Source of the DNA: Paenibacillus polygoni
GTDB taxonomy: Bacteria > Bacillota > Bacilli > Paenibacillales > Paenibacillaceae
Direction: 5' to 3'
Assembly (NCBI RefSeq): GCF_030263935.1
Contig: NZ_CP127162.1
Span: 4,168,501-4,232,500 of the forward strand
Length of the DNA: 64,000 nt
Shown here: positions 17,541 to 27,147 of the stretch, in pieces
Position numbering within the stretch: position 1 is the stretch's first letter
Layout: each line of letters begins with the position of its first letter
Notes under the pieces: model-generated
What the model was told of the DNA's origin: nothing
Databases searched by the model: none
Seen by the model: the letters and a program-made list of their open reading frames with translations, nothing else
Program-made: the position numbers and the translations under genes

Positions 17541-19571
17541 TTATTTTTCTTTGGTTGCCTTCTGTTTCTTAGGTGTGCCATCCAAACCGTAATACATATC
17601 ATATGCATCGAAGATTTTACGAGCAATCGGAGCAGCACTGACCGATCCGAAACCGCCTTCCGGGATCATAACGGCGACCGCAAGTTTTGGATTTTCACGA
17701 GGAGCAAAGGCAATGAACACTCCATTATCGACTCGTTTTCTGGTTCCTTTATAAAATATGTCCTGCTGAGATGTACCGGTTTTCCTAGCAAAATCATAAG
17801 GGAATCCATCAAAACTTGTTCCCACATTGGTTGCCATCGCACTGCGAATCAGATTCCAGTTCGCATCACTAAACTTCACTTCATTCAGTACCTTTGGCTC
17901 TATTTTACGGATCACATTGCCTTCTGAATCCCTAATCTCACTGACAATATGCGGTTCCATACGTTTTCCTTTATTTGCAAGCATGGTTACGTACTGAGCA
18001 AGCTGCATGGTCGTATATTTCCCCTGCTGTCCAAAAGAGGCGAATGCGAGCCGGGAAAGTGCTGTTTCCTCTTCGTTCTTATATTCTATATTTCCTCGGT
18101 ATTCATTGGGTAGATCCACCCCAGTTTCTACCCCAAGCCCAAACTTTTTCATATATTCATCCCAGACTTCGATCGCCTTGCTGCTGCCGTAACGTTTCCA
18201 AAGCCCTTCCCCAATCAAAGTCACCATAAAAGCATTGGATGATCTTCGAATTGCCTCACGAGGTGTCAAACTCCCCATTACGGAACCGCCTGAGTTACTT
18301 ACTCTGCCATCACGTCCAAATAGAGCATATCCCTTGTCTTGATACACGGTTGATGGGCTGATGAGTCCTTCTTCTAATCCTATGAGAACACTCAGAGGTT
18401 TAATGGTTGAACCCAGCAGAACGACGGATTCTGTTGTGTTGGTTTGATCTGTAGGAAAAAAAGAACGAATCGTACCGTTTTGGTACACATTTTTTATTTC
18501 GTTATATACTTTAGGAGTAACGCCCCCATTCTTCCACACATTTGAATCATAATCGGGCATGCTTGCCATAGCTATTACATTTCCAGTATCCACTTCCATT
18601 GCTACTGCGAAGCCCATTCTCGCATTTTGTGATTCCTTTCTTCCACTCGTACGCAGCGCTTTAATCTGATCTGTAATAGCCTGTTCCGTTATCCGCTGTA
18701 CATCTTTATGCAGATTTGTATATAGATCGTTCCCTTTTTTAGGCGGCACCAGTTCCCCTGGACCTGTGGGCATATTACGCATATCTACTGGTATTAACTG
18801 ATAGCCCGATTCCCCGCGCAGTTCCTCCTGATATTGTAATTCAAGCCCGCCAAAGCCAACATTCTCATTCTCTTGATAAAAAAGACCTGGATTTTCTAGA
18901 CCCACTTCTGAATTATGTTCGCTGATGTTCTTATAGAAAGGATCATCCTTGGCTCCTTTATACTTAAACAGGTATCCAACGGTTTGCGTAGCAAGGGTAT
19001 CTTTATGGTATTTACGCACCGTTTCTTCAATGATTTGAACCCCTTTAAACTGATCTTTATTCTGTAAAAAATAAGCTACTTCTTTATCTGATAAATTGCT
19101 TTTGATGAGACGCGGAACGTAACCGCCGAACTTAGAATAATTAAGATCAAGGCTCTTGGTAATCTCCCCGGCAGTGATTTCCGGAGCATCCTTGGCTCCA
19201 TATTTTTTGAAAACGCCTGCTATTTTCTCGGCCATCAAATTTATCTCAATTCTTCCCGCTGTAGGAATCCCGTTAGACAACCCATAATTCTCATACAAAG
19301 AAATATATAAAGAATGCGAGGGCTCTGAATAAGCCAGCGGGGTATGAGTAGAATCATAGATCGTCCCACGGATCGGCATCATGGGTACTGCTCTTTTATT
19401 CTCTCCTCGTTCTAGATTCGCCAGTTCCTCCCCTTCCACAAACTGTATAAATGCTAGTCTTACGATAAGAACACAAAATAATATAAAAACAGCGAAAAAG
19501 GATATATTCATACGAAAAGTCCGTCTCCGCTCAATTTTTATATTCTCTTCGTCTTGTTCATAACGATTCAT
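17541..19571 (-). CDS. Class B penicillin-binding protein (PBP2/PbpA-like), copy 1 of 3
   Basis: A 676-residue transpeptidase. A cytoplasmic basic N-terminus and one TM anchor (about residues 22-45) precede a dimerisation/pedestal domain opening at PIRGTIYD, then the transpeptidase domain with S388-T-I-K (acylated Ser), S-S-N, and K597-T-G-T. The family crosslinks stem peptides in peptidoglycan outside the membrane, usually with a SEDS glycosyltransferase during elongation or spore wall synthesis. Start ATG 19569-19571 after a GGGGGG run. It is very similar to the next two genes and has its own terminator. Confidence 0.9.
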   Translation of the reverse strand: MNRYEQDEENIKIERRRTFRMNISFFAVFILFCVLIVRLAFIQFVEGEELANLERGENKRAVPMMPIRGTIYDSTHTPLAYSEPSHSLYISLYENYGLSNGIPTAGRIEINLMAEKIAGVFKKYGAKDAPEITAGEITKSLDLNYSKFGGYVPRLIKSNLSDKEVAYFLQNKDQFKGVQIIEETVRKYHKDTLATQTVGYLFKYKGAKDDPFYKNISEHNSEVGLENPGLFYQENENVGFGGLELQYQEELRGESGYQLIPVDMRNMPTGPGELVPPKKGNDLYTNLHKDVQRITEQAITDQIKALRTSGRKESQNARMGFAVAMEVDTGNVIAMASMPDYDSNVWKNGGVTPKVYNEIKNVYQNGTIRSFFPTDQTNTTESVVLLGSTIKPLSVLIGLEEGLISPSTVYQDKGYALFGRDGRVSNSGGSVMGSLTPREAIRRSSNAFMVTLIGEGLWKRYGSSKAIEVWDEYMKKFGLGVETGVDLPNEYRGNIEYKNEEETALSRLAFASFGQQGKYTTMQLAQYVTMLANKGKRMEPHIVSEIRDSEGNVIRKIEPKVLNEVKFSDANWNLIRSAMATNVGTSFDGFPYDFARKTGTSQQDIFYKGTRKRVDNGVFIAFAPRENPKLAVAVMIPEGGFGSVSAAPIARKIFDAYDMYYGLDGTPKKQKATKEK

Positions 19572-19644
19572 TAGTAGTCCCCCCATAGATAAAACAACAA
19601 ATGCACATATACGCTAATTATACCAACATTTACCACTATTGTAC

Positions 19645-19686
19645 AAAAAAGAAGACGCCCTTTGCTTTTATGCAAAAGACGTCTTT
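19645..19686 (-). terminator. Terminator between PBP copies 2 and 1
   Basis: AAAGACGTCTTTTGC pairs imperfectly with GCAAAGGGCGTCTTC, followed by TTTTTT on the minus strand, so copies 1 and 2 need not be one transcript. Confidence 0.8.
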
Positions 19687-19698
19687 CTTATCAATCTA

Positions 19699-21732
19699 CT
19701 ATTCATTCTGTGATGTTTCTTCACCATCTTGCGGGTTTCCTTTTGGAACACCGTCAAGACCGTACACTTTATCATAAGCATCAAAGATTTTACGAGCAAT
19801 AGGAGCCGCACTGCTGGAGCCAAATCCACCTTCTGGAATAACGACGGCTACAGCCAGTTTCGGATTATTACGCGGTGCAAAGGCAATAAACACACCGTTA
19901 TCAATTCTTGTTTTTGTCCCGTTATAATAAATATCCTGCTGCGAGGTACCTGTTTTCCGAGCAAAGTCATATGGGAAACCTGAGAAGGCCATATCTACAT
20001 TAGTTGACATTCCGCGGTGAACTGTATTCCAGTACTCGTCTGCAAAGTCTACTTCATTGAGTACCTTAGGTTCAATCTTCTTAACTACATTTCCTTCCGA
20101 ATCGCGAATTTCTTTGACAAGATGCGGTTCCAACCTTTTTCCTTTGTTAGCAAGCATCGTTGTATACTGAGCAAGCTGCATAGTCGTATACTTCCCTTGC
20201 TGTCCAAAGGATGCGAAGGCAAGCCGGGAAAGAGCTGTTTCCTTTTCATTTTTATACTCGATTTGCCCCTTAAATTCACGCGGTAAATCTACGCCTGTCT
20301 CAACACCTAGACCGAACTCTTTCATATGCTGATCCCAGATATCAATACCTTTACTTCCGAATTTGTTATACAGTCTTTCACCGACCATATCCACCATAAA
20401 CGCGTTCGAGGAGTGCTTAATAGCTGTATCTGGGAAAAGAAGACCATACACATGATTCTGTGAGTTTCGTACTCTAGAGTCGTCTCGGCCAAAAAGGGCA
20501 TACCCTACATCTTGATAAGCTGTATTGGTACTGAATAGACCTTCTTTTAAACCGATTAATACACTAAGTGGTTTAATTGTAGAACCTAAGAGAACCGTAG
20601 ATTCCATCCGTCTTCTCGAGTCATCCGGCGGGTAAGATTCTGTTGTACCATTACGATAAATATATTTAATTTTGTCATAATCCCATTCATCATTGGGGTC
20701 ATAATCCGGCATACTCGCCATTGCCACAATATTTCCTGTATCTACTTCCATCGCAACCGCATAACCGGTTGTTGCATTAGGATGTAATTTACCAGAGACA
20801 GGATTTCGATGCAGCCAATCGAGCTGATCCATAATGGCTTGTTCCGTTTCTACCTGAATTTCCTTATTAATGGTAGATACGATATCTTTTCCTTTTTCAG
20901 GGGCCTGAATTACGGTTCCTTCCTCTGGAAGATTCAGTGGATTGATCGGAATCTGACTATATCCGGCTTTACCACGAAGTTCATCCTGGTACTGCATTTC
21001 AAGTCCGTCTACACCAACCTTTTCCAGTTCAGAATAGACAAGTCCTGGTTCTGTCTGATCCTTATTTGTTTCATCTACTTGTTTATACTTCTCAAGTGTT
21101 TTTGAGGTCTTAAACGTTTTAAGATAGCCAATGGCCTGAACAGCAACTGTATCCTCATCATATTTTCTTACCGTCTCTTCGATTACGCTGACGCCGGGAA
21201 ACTCTTTTTTATGTTGCAAAAAATAAGCAATTTCTTTTTCGGATAAGTTACTTTTAATCAGCCTAGGCGTATAACCATGCGTTTGCCGATAATTAAGGTC
21301 CATTGCCTTTTCGATATCAGCTGCAGTCAATGTTTCCGCATCCGGGTCTTTATACTTCTCAAAAACTTCAGCAAGACGCTCAGCCATCTCCAATGCCTCT
21401 TCATGGTTTGGATTTACTGAACCGTCTGTCGGCTTACTATAGTTCTTATATAACGTAATATACAGGGACTGAATAGGCTCTGAATACGCAAGTTTTACCT
21501 CACCCGTAGAGTCAAGTATGGAACCCCTTACCGGAAGCAGCGGTATATTCTTAGTCACACTGCCGCTTTCCTGCTGTGCGAGCTCTGGCCCTTCTACAAA
21601 CTGAAGCACAGCAAGCCTAATGATAATAATAGAAAAAATAATAAAAGAGCTAAAGAAGAAAAAATTCAGACGAAAACTAAATCGGCGCTTATTAGACAGT
21701 TCTTCCTTTTCATGATTTTGCTGCTGAGTCAT
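19699..21732 (-). CDS. Class B penicillin-binding protein (PBP2/PbpA-like), copy 2 of 3
   Basis: A 677-residue paralogue of the flanking PBPs with the same layout: a short charged N-terminus, a TM segment around residues 25-45, a pedestal domain from PVRGSILD, and a transpeptidase domain with S384-T-I-K, HSSN and ARKTGTSQQ. All catalytic motifs are intact, so activity is expected. Start ATG 21730-21732 follows GTGAGG; the frame is open to 21798 without a better site. Terminators lie on both sides. The C-terminal tail (after GLDGVPKG) is short and acidic and differs among the three copies. Confidence 0.9.
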   Translation of the reverse strand: MTQQQNHEKEELSNKRRFSFRLNFFFFSSFIIFSIIIIRLAVLQFVEGPELAQQESGSVTKNIPLLPVRGSILDSTGEVKLAYSEPIQSLYITLYKNYSKPTDGSVNPNHEEALEMAERLAEVFEKYKDPDAETLTAADIEKAMDLNYRQTHGYTPRLIKSNLSEKEIAYFLQHKKEFPGVSVIEETVRKYDEDTVAVQAIGYLKTFKTSKTLEKYKQVDETNKDQTEPGLVYSELEKVGVDGLEMQYQDELRGKAGYSQIPINPLNLPEEGTVIQAPEKGKDIVSTINKEIQVETEQAIMDQLDWLHRNPVSGKLHPNATTGYAVAMEVDTGNIVAMASMPDYDPNDEWDYDKIKYIYRNGTTESYPPDDSRRRMESTVLLGSTIKPLSVLIGLKEGLFSTNTAYQDVGYALFGRDDSRVRNSQNHVYGLLFPDTAIKHSSNAFMVDMVGERLYNKFGSKGIDIWDQHMKEFGLGVETGVDLPREFKGQIEYKNEKETALSRLAFASFGQQGKYTTMQLAQYTTMLANKGKRLEPHLVKEIRDSEGNVVKKIEPKVLNEVDFADEYWNTVHRGMSTNVDMAFSGFPYDFARKTGTSQQDIYYNGTKTRIDNGVFIAFAPRNNPKLAVAVVIPEGGFGSSSAAPIARKIFDAYDKVYGLDGVPKGNPQDGEETSQNE

Positions 21733-21832
21733 ACCATACCTCACTTTTCTTTCTGTTCCATAGATATCCTTTTTCATTCTACCACAACTGTGTTCCAAAT
21801 TTCTCTTTTGCTGATTACAATTTCGTCATAAA

Positions 21833-21877
21833 ACGACAAAACCGCGTGTGCCTCAATCACGTGGCACACACGGTTTC
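21833..21877 (-). terminator. Terminator between PBP copies 3 and 2
   Basis: AAACCGTGTGTGCC pairs with GCACACGCGGTTT around an 11-nt loop (minus strand), followed by TGTCGTTTT. Confidence 0.8.
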
Positions 21878-21911
21878 TGTAATAACATATTGTATATGGA
21901 TATTTCACAGT

Positions 21912-23978
21912 CTATTCAGCAGAATTATCTTGTTTGGAAGCATCACTCTGATCTTGTGAATCTTGAATTTTGGGTGTTCCGTCAAGTCCAATATACTGAT
22001 CGTAAGCATCATAAATTTTACGTGCAATAGGCGCTGCACTGACTGAACCAAATCCTCCTTCAGGCACCACAACAGCAATCGCAAGTTTCGGGTTATCTCT
22101 AGGAGCAAATGTAATAAAGACGCCGTTTTCTACAAGTTCACCGCCTACACTTTGCTGAGATGTTCCTGTTTTACGAGCAAAATCATACGGGAACCCCTCA
22201 AATCCTTGAGCATTACTGTTCATCCCTGCTTTGATTTCATCCCAGAAAGAAGAGTCAAACTCCACAGTGTTTAGTATTTCTGTACCAAATTCTTTTACAA
22301 CATTACCTTCCACATCCGTAATCTTGCTTGCAATTTGGGGTTTCAGTCGTTTCCCTTCATTCGCAAGCATGGCCGCATACTGAGCAAGCTGGAGTGTTGT
22401 ATACTTCCCTTGCTGCCCAAATGAAGCATAGGCAAGCGCTGATTGCGAACTGCTATTCTCAGCTTCTTTTATATATTCGCGCAGACCAGACTGCTCATTA
22501 GGTATACCGCTCTCTGTCGATACCCCTAGCCCAAATTCCTTCATGTACTTATCCCATACATCAACGCCTTTTGCACCATACTTCTCATATAATTTATTTC
22601 CGACCATTTCTACCATGAATGCATTGGAAGAATGTTCAATCGCTAATGCAGGGTCAATCAAACCGTAAGCGTGACTCCCCGAATTTCGAACGGAAGTTTC
22701 ATAACCTTTCTTACCAAACTTTCCTACCCCCACATCATTATATAAAGTAGAAGTCGTAAATAAATTTTCTTGCAGACCAATGAGAACTGATAACGGCTTA
22801 ATAACCGAACCGAGCAGCACGGTGGAAGATGGGTGTTTATAACTTTCTTCTTTGCTGCTGTAGGATTGATACACCTCACGAATGGCACCATTTGAAGCAT
22901 AAGGAGCAATATTATTAAGTTCTTCTTGTGACATGCTTCCTTTTGTCCATATGTTTGGGTCATAGTCAGGCATACTCGCCATGGTTACGATCTTGCCTGT
23001 GTCCACTTCCATGGCAACTGCAAATCCCGTTTTGGCGTTTGGAGCTTTAATACTAGAATTACTTGTTGTTTGCAAATATTCCAATTGGTCCATGATTGCC
23101 TGCTCGGCAGCCAACTGAACATCTTTATGAATAGATAACCACACATTATTCCCTTTTTTAGGAGCCGTAATTTCTGCTTCACCAGAAATTTGATTTTGTG
23201 AGTTCACTGGGAAGGTCTTAACACCTTTCGTGCCTCTTAACTCCTCTTGAAACATAAACTCTATCCCATCATATCCGACTTCCTCATCATCCAGATATTG
23301 AAGCTTAGGGTCGGTTTCTTCCTTGGCCTTCAGATAATAACCGAGTCCATAATCTGGATCAATTACGGAACGGAATGGTTTCATATATCCTACCGTTTGA
23401 ACGGCAACGGTATCCTCGTCATAACGTCTCACATTTTCTTCGACCACTTCTACGGTTGGAAACTCATCCTTATGGGATAGAAAATAGGCAATTTCTTCCT
23501 CAGTCAGATCTGTCTTGATTCTTCTCGGCGTATATCCGTAATTTTTGCGATAGGATATGTCTAGAGCTTCCTCAATCTCATCTTCTGTCATTGTTTTGCT
23601 CGAATCTCCATACCGGTCAAAAACTTGTTTGAGACTCGAAACCAGTTCTTTTAATTCATCCTTGTTCTCTTCACGGGTGTAGTTTTTATCTAAACTCACA
23701 TACAAAGACTGTGTTGAGGTCGAATAGGCGAGCCGATTCTCACCCGTAGAGTCGAATATCGTTCCCCGAATGGGTGAAAGAGATACACTTTTCGTTGCGA
23801 CACTTGCTTCTTCTTTTTTTAGCGTAGGACCCTGAACCAGCTGCAGATATGCCAGCCTGATGATCAGTACACCAAAGATCAAAAAGGTTGCCAGGAAAAA
23901 GACATTAAGCCTGAAAGTAAATCTCTTCTCCTTTGCAATCACTTTTTTCATATATGGGTCTGTTCCCTCTTTGCTCAT
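21912..23978 (-). CDS. Class B penicillin-binding protein (PBP2/PbpA-like), copy 3 of 3
   Basis: A 688-residue paralogue of the two PBPs downstream. The TM anchor is at about residues 22-45 and the pedestal starts at PIRGTIFD. Catalytic motifs are S391-V-I-K (Val instead of Thr), HSSN and ARKTGTSQQ. The pedestal domain and C-terminal tail (Gln/Asp/Ser-rich) diverge most. Only 39 nt separate it from the transglutaminase-like gene upstream, so they are likely co-transcribed. Start ATG 23976-23978 after AAAGGAT; ATG at codon 10 is an alternative. Confidence 0.9.
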   Translation of the reverse strand: MSKEGTDPYMKKVIAKEKRFTFRLNVFFLATFLIFGVLIIRLAYLQLVQGPTLKKEEASVATKSVSLSPIRGTIFDSTGENRLAYSTSTQSLYVSLDKNYTREENKDELKELVSSLKQVFDRYGDSSKTMTEDEIEEALDISYRKNYGYTPRRIKTDLTEEEIAYFLSHKDEFPTVEVVEENVRRYDEDTVAVQTVGYMKPFRSVIDPDYGLGYYLKAKEETDPKLQYLDDEEVGYDGIEFMFQEELRGTKGVKTFPVNSQNQISGEAEITAPKKGNNVWLSIHKDVQLAAEQAIMDQLEYLQTTSNSSIKAPNAKTGFAVAMEVDTGKIVTMASMPDYDPNIWTKGSMSQEELNNIAPYASNGAIREVYQSYSSKEESYKHPSSTVLLGSVIKPLSVLIGLQENLFTTSTLYNDVGVGKFGKKGYETSVRNSGSHAYGLIDPALAIEHSSNAFMVEMVGNKLYEKYGAKGVDVWDKYMKEFGLGVSTESGIPNEQSGLREYIKEAENSSSQSALAYASFGQQGKYTTLQLAQYAAMLANEGKRLKPQIASKITDVEGNVVKEFGTEILNTVEFDSSFWDEIKAGMNSNAQGFEGFPYDFARKTGTSQQSVGGELVENGVFITFAPRDNPKLAIAVVVPEGGFGSVSAAPIARKIYDAYDQYIGLDGTPKIQDSQDQSDASKQDNSAE

Positions 23979-24017
23979 TCCAAAACTATCCTTTCTAACT
24001 GCGGTTTAACAAGTACA

Positions 24018-25169
24018 TTATAAGGACTGATCTTTGATATGGGTGTCGTAGAAGTTAGATGGATTGAACCAATTTCCACTATTCGCCCAAGTTGGATCAA
24101 GAGGTACCCACTCATCTGTTTCGCTTAAATACACTTCGTTCCAAGCATGAGCACCGTATCCGCCTTGTCCATTATATCCAAGACCTGTAATGACTTTTAC
24201 ATCGAGTCCTTCTGACCGGGCCATAACCGCGTATAGCCTTGCATAGTCAATGCAAACCCCTTTCATCGTTCGAAACGTATCCTGCGGTGTTTGCTCATTC
24301 CAGATGCCTCTTTGCTCGTAGTCTTCTACTTTATCGTAATCATACCCAACACGAGTACCTATCCATTGATAGAGCGCTTTTGCTTTTTCTTCATCAGTGA
24401 CCGCATTCTCTGTCACTTTAGAAGCAGCTCCTTCAATATCCTTAGGGATACTCCGATCAATCACCTCGTACCTTCTGTGCATCATGCCGGTTAGTTCATT
24501 TTTTGCCGCTTGGGTAATGACAGGAAGCCGTTCCTTAATCAGTGTTCCCGAGAGCGGTTCAATTACTTTCTTCGCACCCTGCTGATACAAAGGGGAAGAT
24601 TCCACATAATTGCTGAATGTACTTCCCGGATATAGACTCACTACTATAAATAACAGTGCAATTACGAGTATGCTTCTCGCTATACCGACAACAACTCCGA
24701 ATGCAGCACCAAGAAGGCGGCTGATCATTCCTGGATTTTTACGTGATCTGTTATTGGATCTGCCAAGGCCAAGGCCCGTAAGCAAACCACTGACTACAGA
24801 AAGAACAAAACGTATTACTGCATAACTAATCATAAAAAGAACAGCAAATCGCATTAACGGAAAATCAGTCAGCCCGGTAATGGCAGTATAATAAATTTGC
24901 TCCCATACTTTCAAATCTCGATTAGGTATGTTCTCACTATATTGTGCTAGCCACGTTTGAACCATTGGAGATAACTTCATCGAGAGAAAAAAAGCACCAG
25001 CTAAACCAATGACGGTAAACATGCCTTCCGTAACCAGGTTTACCAGCGCTCCAGCTGAGCGTGAAGCTCCTCTTGCAAATCCTTGTATCAGAGATACCAG
25101 GAGTATGACCAATAGAACAAGCGTGACCGCATTTCCATTCAATAGGCTGTCAATCCATGATTCGAACAT
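24018..25169 (-). CDS. Membrane-anchored transglutaminase-like protein
   Basis: A 383-residue protein. The N-terminal ~190 residues hold about four TM segments with a CvpA-like look (GFARGASRSAGALVN; basic RSNNRSRKN loop). The C-terminal half is a transglutaminase core with a complete Cys-His-Asp triad: C306 in GVCIDYAR, H341 in GAHAWNEV and D358 in LDPTWANSG. The core is probably extracytoplasmic and could be a cysteine protease/amidase or cross-linking enzyme acting on the envelope. It sits between a small membrane protein gene and PBP copy 3 in an apparent operon. The substrate is unknown. Confidence 0.8.
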   Translation of the reverse strand: MFESWIDSLLNGNAVTLVLLVILLVSLIQGFARGASRSAGALVNLVTEGMFTVIGLAGAFFLSMKLSPMVQTWLAQYSENIPNRDLKVWEQIYYTAITGLTDFPLMRFAVLFMISYAVIRFVLSVVSGLLTGLGLGRSNNRSRKNPGMISRLLGAAFGVVVGIARSILVIALLFIVVSLYPGSTFSNYVESSPLYQQGAKKVIEPLSGTLIKERLPVITQAAKNELTGMMHRRYEVIDRSIPKDIEGAASKVTENAVTDEEKAKALYQWIGTRVGYDYDKVEDYEQRGIWNEQTPQDTFRTMKGVCIDYARLYAVMARSEGLDVKVITGLGYNGQGGYGAHAWNEVYLSETDEWVPLDPTWANSGNWFNPSNFYDTHIKDQSL

Positions 25170-25205
25170 GCTATCACCCCTGTTTTACCTAAACATTTAT
25201 CTTTC

Positions 25206-25640
25206 TTAGTTCTGTGCAGTTTCCATGTACTGTTTCACTGCGGCATTATGAATACTCCACTCCCCCACAGATACACCGCGCAGACTTACTTTCACTTTGT
25301 CTTTCCCTTGCTCTCCTGTCACTTCCACATTGGGACTCGTAATGGTGAACGTTTCATCTTCGTGAAGGACATAGGTTGCTTGCTTCGCTTCATTCTCCAT
25401 CAGTTCTTGTGCTTCTGTTTTCACCGTTTCCATAGTAGACGAACTTACATCCGTAACTACATCTTTGATCTGATCTAAAGAAACACCGCTGTATATAATC
25501 AGTGCGGCCACAATTACGAGAACGATAGCCCACTTGAGTACCGTCTTAAGCACATTAATGACGATAAACAACAATATCAAAGCAACAATAATAACCAGCC
25601 AATTTTGCTGAACGAACTCTTTCCATATTTCTAAATCCAT
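25206..25640 (-). CDS. Hypothetical membrane protein
   Basis: About 144 residues. Two adjacent hydrophobic segments (about residues 15-55, from NWLVIIVALILLFIVINVL) precede an acidic/Thr-rich outer domain with SPNVEVTGEQGKDKVKVSLRG. No family was recognised. The start is uncertain: ATG 25638-25640 lies 12 nt after GGAGG, while an ATG three codons earlier is too close to it; the frame is open to 25694. First gene of the operon with the transglutaminase-like protein and PBP copy 3, suggesting an envelope role. Confidence 0.65.
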   Translation of the reverse strand: MDLEIWKEFVQQNWLVIIVALILLFIVINVLKTVLKWAIVLVIVAALIIYSGVSLDQIKDVVTDVSSSTMETVKTEAQELMENEAKQATYVLHEDETFTITSPNVEVTGEQGKDKVKVSLRGVSVGEWSIHNAAVKQYMETAQN

Positions 25641-25821
25641 TATGATCATCCACCTCCCGAACTCCATTGATATGAGTTCCCGAATATTATACATGATTAC
25701 CTTTACTGCTGTCAGCTAAGCACGCGTTTACGCAAAAATACGGTATAAGACTGTCCCATTAGGCGTACAAGTATATCATACGATGTTCTAGCTACATATT
25801 GAAATGGGAGGTGCTGTTTCC

Positions 25822-26973
25822 TTGAAAACGGCCATATGGCTTTATTTATTTCTTTTTTTAGCCTTCTTCGATTTACATGCTCAGTATCCGATTCTTACGC
25901 CTTTTGCAATTTCATTAGGCGCAGCTCCCACCTTTATTGGTTGGATGATGGGCATTTATTCCTTAACCCATCTACCGGGAAATCTGATTGCAGGCACGAA
26001 AATCGATAAGTATGGAAGCAAGCGTTATATCATTTTCAGTCTAACGACCGCTGGAATTCTATTGTTGCTTCAAGCCTATGTTGATACCCCGTGGCAACTG
26101 CTTATTTTACGGGCCCTCAGCGGATTTGTTCTTGCCTTTCTCTCTCCTGCCTGTATGACTCTGCTTGCTCAGTTGTCGTCTGATCCAACTACGCAAGGAA
26201 AGTATATGTCAGGACATGGTGTGGTCCATACACTGGCTTCTGTGGTCTCTCCCGCAGCGGGCGCCTTCATTGTTGCAGGTATTGGATTCTCTGGAACTTT
26301 TCAGATTCTTGGAATTTTACTGGTCATCACGGGTCTTATGGCGTTCTTCACCATACCTGCCGTGAAGGAAGCCAGTACGCAGAGCATCAAAGTGCTGCCT
26401 CCTATGGAAGGCCGTTTTCTTCCGATATCTTGGCGTTATTTTGTTTTACCGCTAGTTATTGCATGCTCTCAAGGCGTTCTTTTCTTTGAACTCCCTCTAA
26501 GAGGCAGTGGATCAGCTTCGATTTTATCAACAGGCCTGCTATTCTCCATCATCAGTTTAGGAGCACTCACTACACTTAGTATGTTGTTCCTCAATCGTTA
26601 TTCGACAAAGCTTCGCCTTGCCGCAGGCGTATTACTGATGGCAATCAGCTTCTTTCTGCTCGCTTCTGTACCTGAAATGCCATTGTGGCTTGTCCTCTAT
26701 GTTCTTGGTACATCCAAAGGAATCATATTCCCGGCACTAGCGACCATGTTTGTGCAGTTAAGCGGCGGAGCCAGGCTTGGGCGGATTTTCTCCATTCAAT
26801 CCATTGCGACTTCATTAGGTTCTTTTGTAGGTCCTATTGCAGCCGGGCAGATTCGAATGGAGATTTCGCCCTACTTCCTAGCTTTCCTCGTCCTCATGAT
26901 TGGCCTGTTATTCTTACCTTTTTCAAAACAGGTACGTACTGCCGCACTTAACCCGGAACCAAAACACATCTAA
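25822..26973 (+). CDS. MFS transporter
   Basis: A 383-residue protein with 12 predicted TM helices. The loop after TM2 has the GTKIDKYGSKR motif, matching the MFS motif A pattern. The start is taken as TTG 25822-25824, 10 nt after GGAGG (the GGGAGGTG itself follows an ATG at 25804 that would put the ribosome site inside the gene). Substrate is unknown; the size suits small drug/sugar-efflux type families. Divergent from the 25.2 kb membrane gene. Confidence 0.85.
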   Translation: MKTAIWLYLFLFLAFFDLHAQYPILTPFAISLGAAPTFIGWMMGIYSLTHLPGNLIAGTKIDKYGSKRYIIFSLTTAGILLLLQAYVDTPWQLLILRALSGFVLAFLSPACMTLLAQLSSDPTTQGKYMSGHGVVHTLASVVSPAAGAFIVAGIGFSGTFQILGILLVITGLMAFFTIPAVKEASTQSIKVLPPMEGRFLPISWRYFVLPLVIACSQGVLFFELPLRGSGSASILSTGLLFSIISLGALTTLSMLFLNRYSTKLRLAAGVLLMAISFFLLASVPEMPLWLVLYVLGTSKGIIFPALATMFVQLSGGARLGRIFSIQSIATSLGSFVGPIAAGQIRMEISPYFLAFLVLMIGLLFLPFSKQVRTAALNPEPKHI

Positions 26974-26975
26974 TA

Positions 26976-27022
26976 AATAAGACTCTAGGCAAACGAGCGG
27001 CGGCTAGTTTGTCTACAATCTG
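26976..27022. mobile_element. Solitary terminal remnant related to the IS1182-type element
   Basis: This ~47-bp segment aligns with the reverse complement of the left end of the IS at 30663 (30663-30710). Both share AGGCAAAC, GCTAGTTTGTCTACA and a final TCTG, with about 39 of 48 positions identical by eye. No transposase reading frame accompanies it. It starts 3 bp after the MFS stop codon and directly abuts a terminator hairpin, the same target type as the intact element. It is either a decayed IS end or a small non-autonomous derivative. Confidence 0.55.
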
Positions 27023-27053
27023 AGATCAGTCCAACCATGGACTGATCTTTTTT
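27023..27053 (+). terminator. Terminator downstream of the MFS gene
   Basis: GATCAGTCC and GGACTGATC form a perfect 9-bp stem with a 6-nt loop and TTTTTT. Confidence 0.9.
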
Positions 27054-27147
27054 GCATGAAATCTTTACTTTGCGATAAAATAGAACATAAACATTTCCCG
27101 GGGAATTTCGAGTCCATATGCGAATAAAACAAGAGGTGAAGCATACG

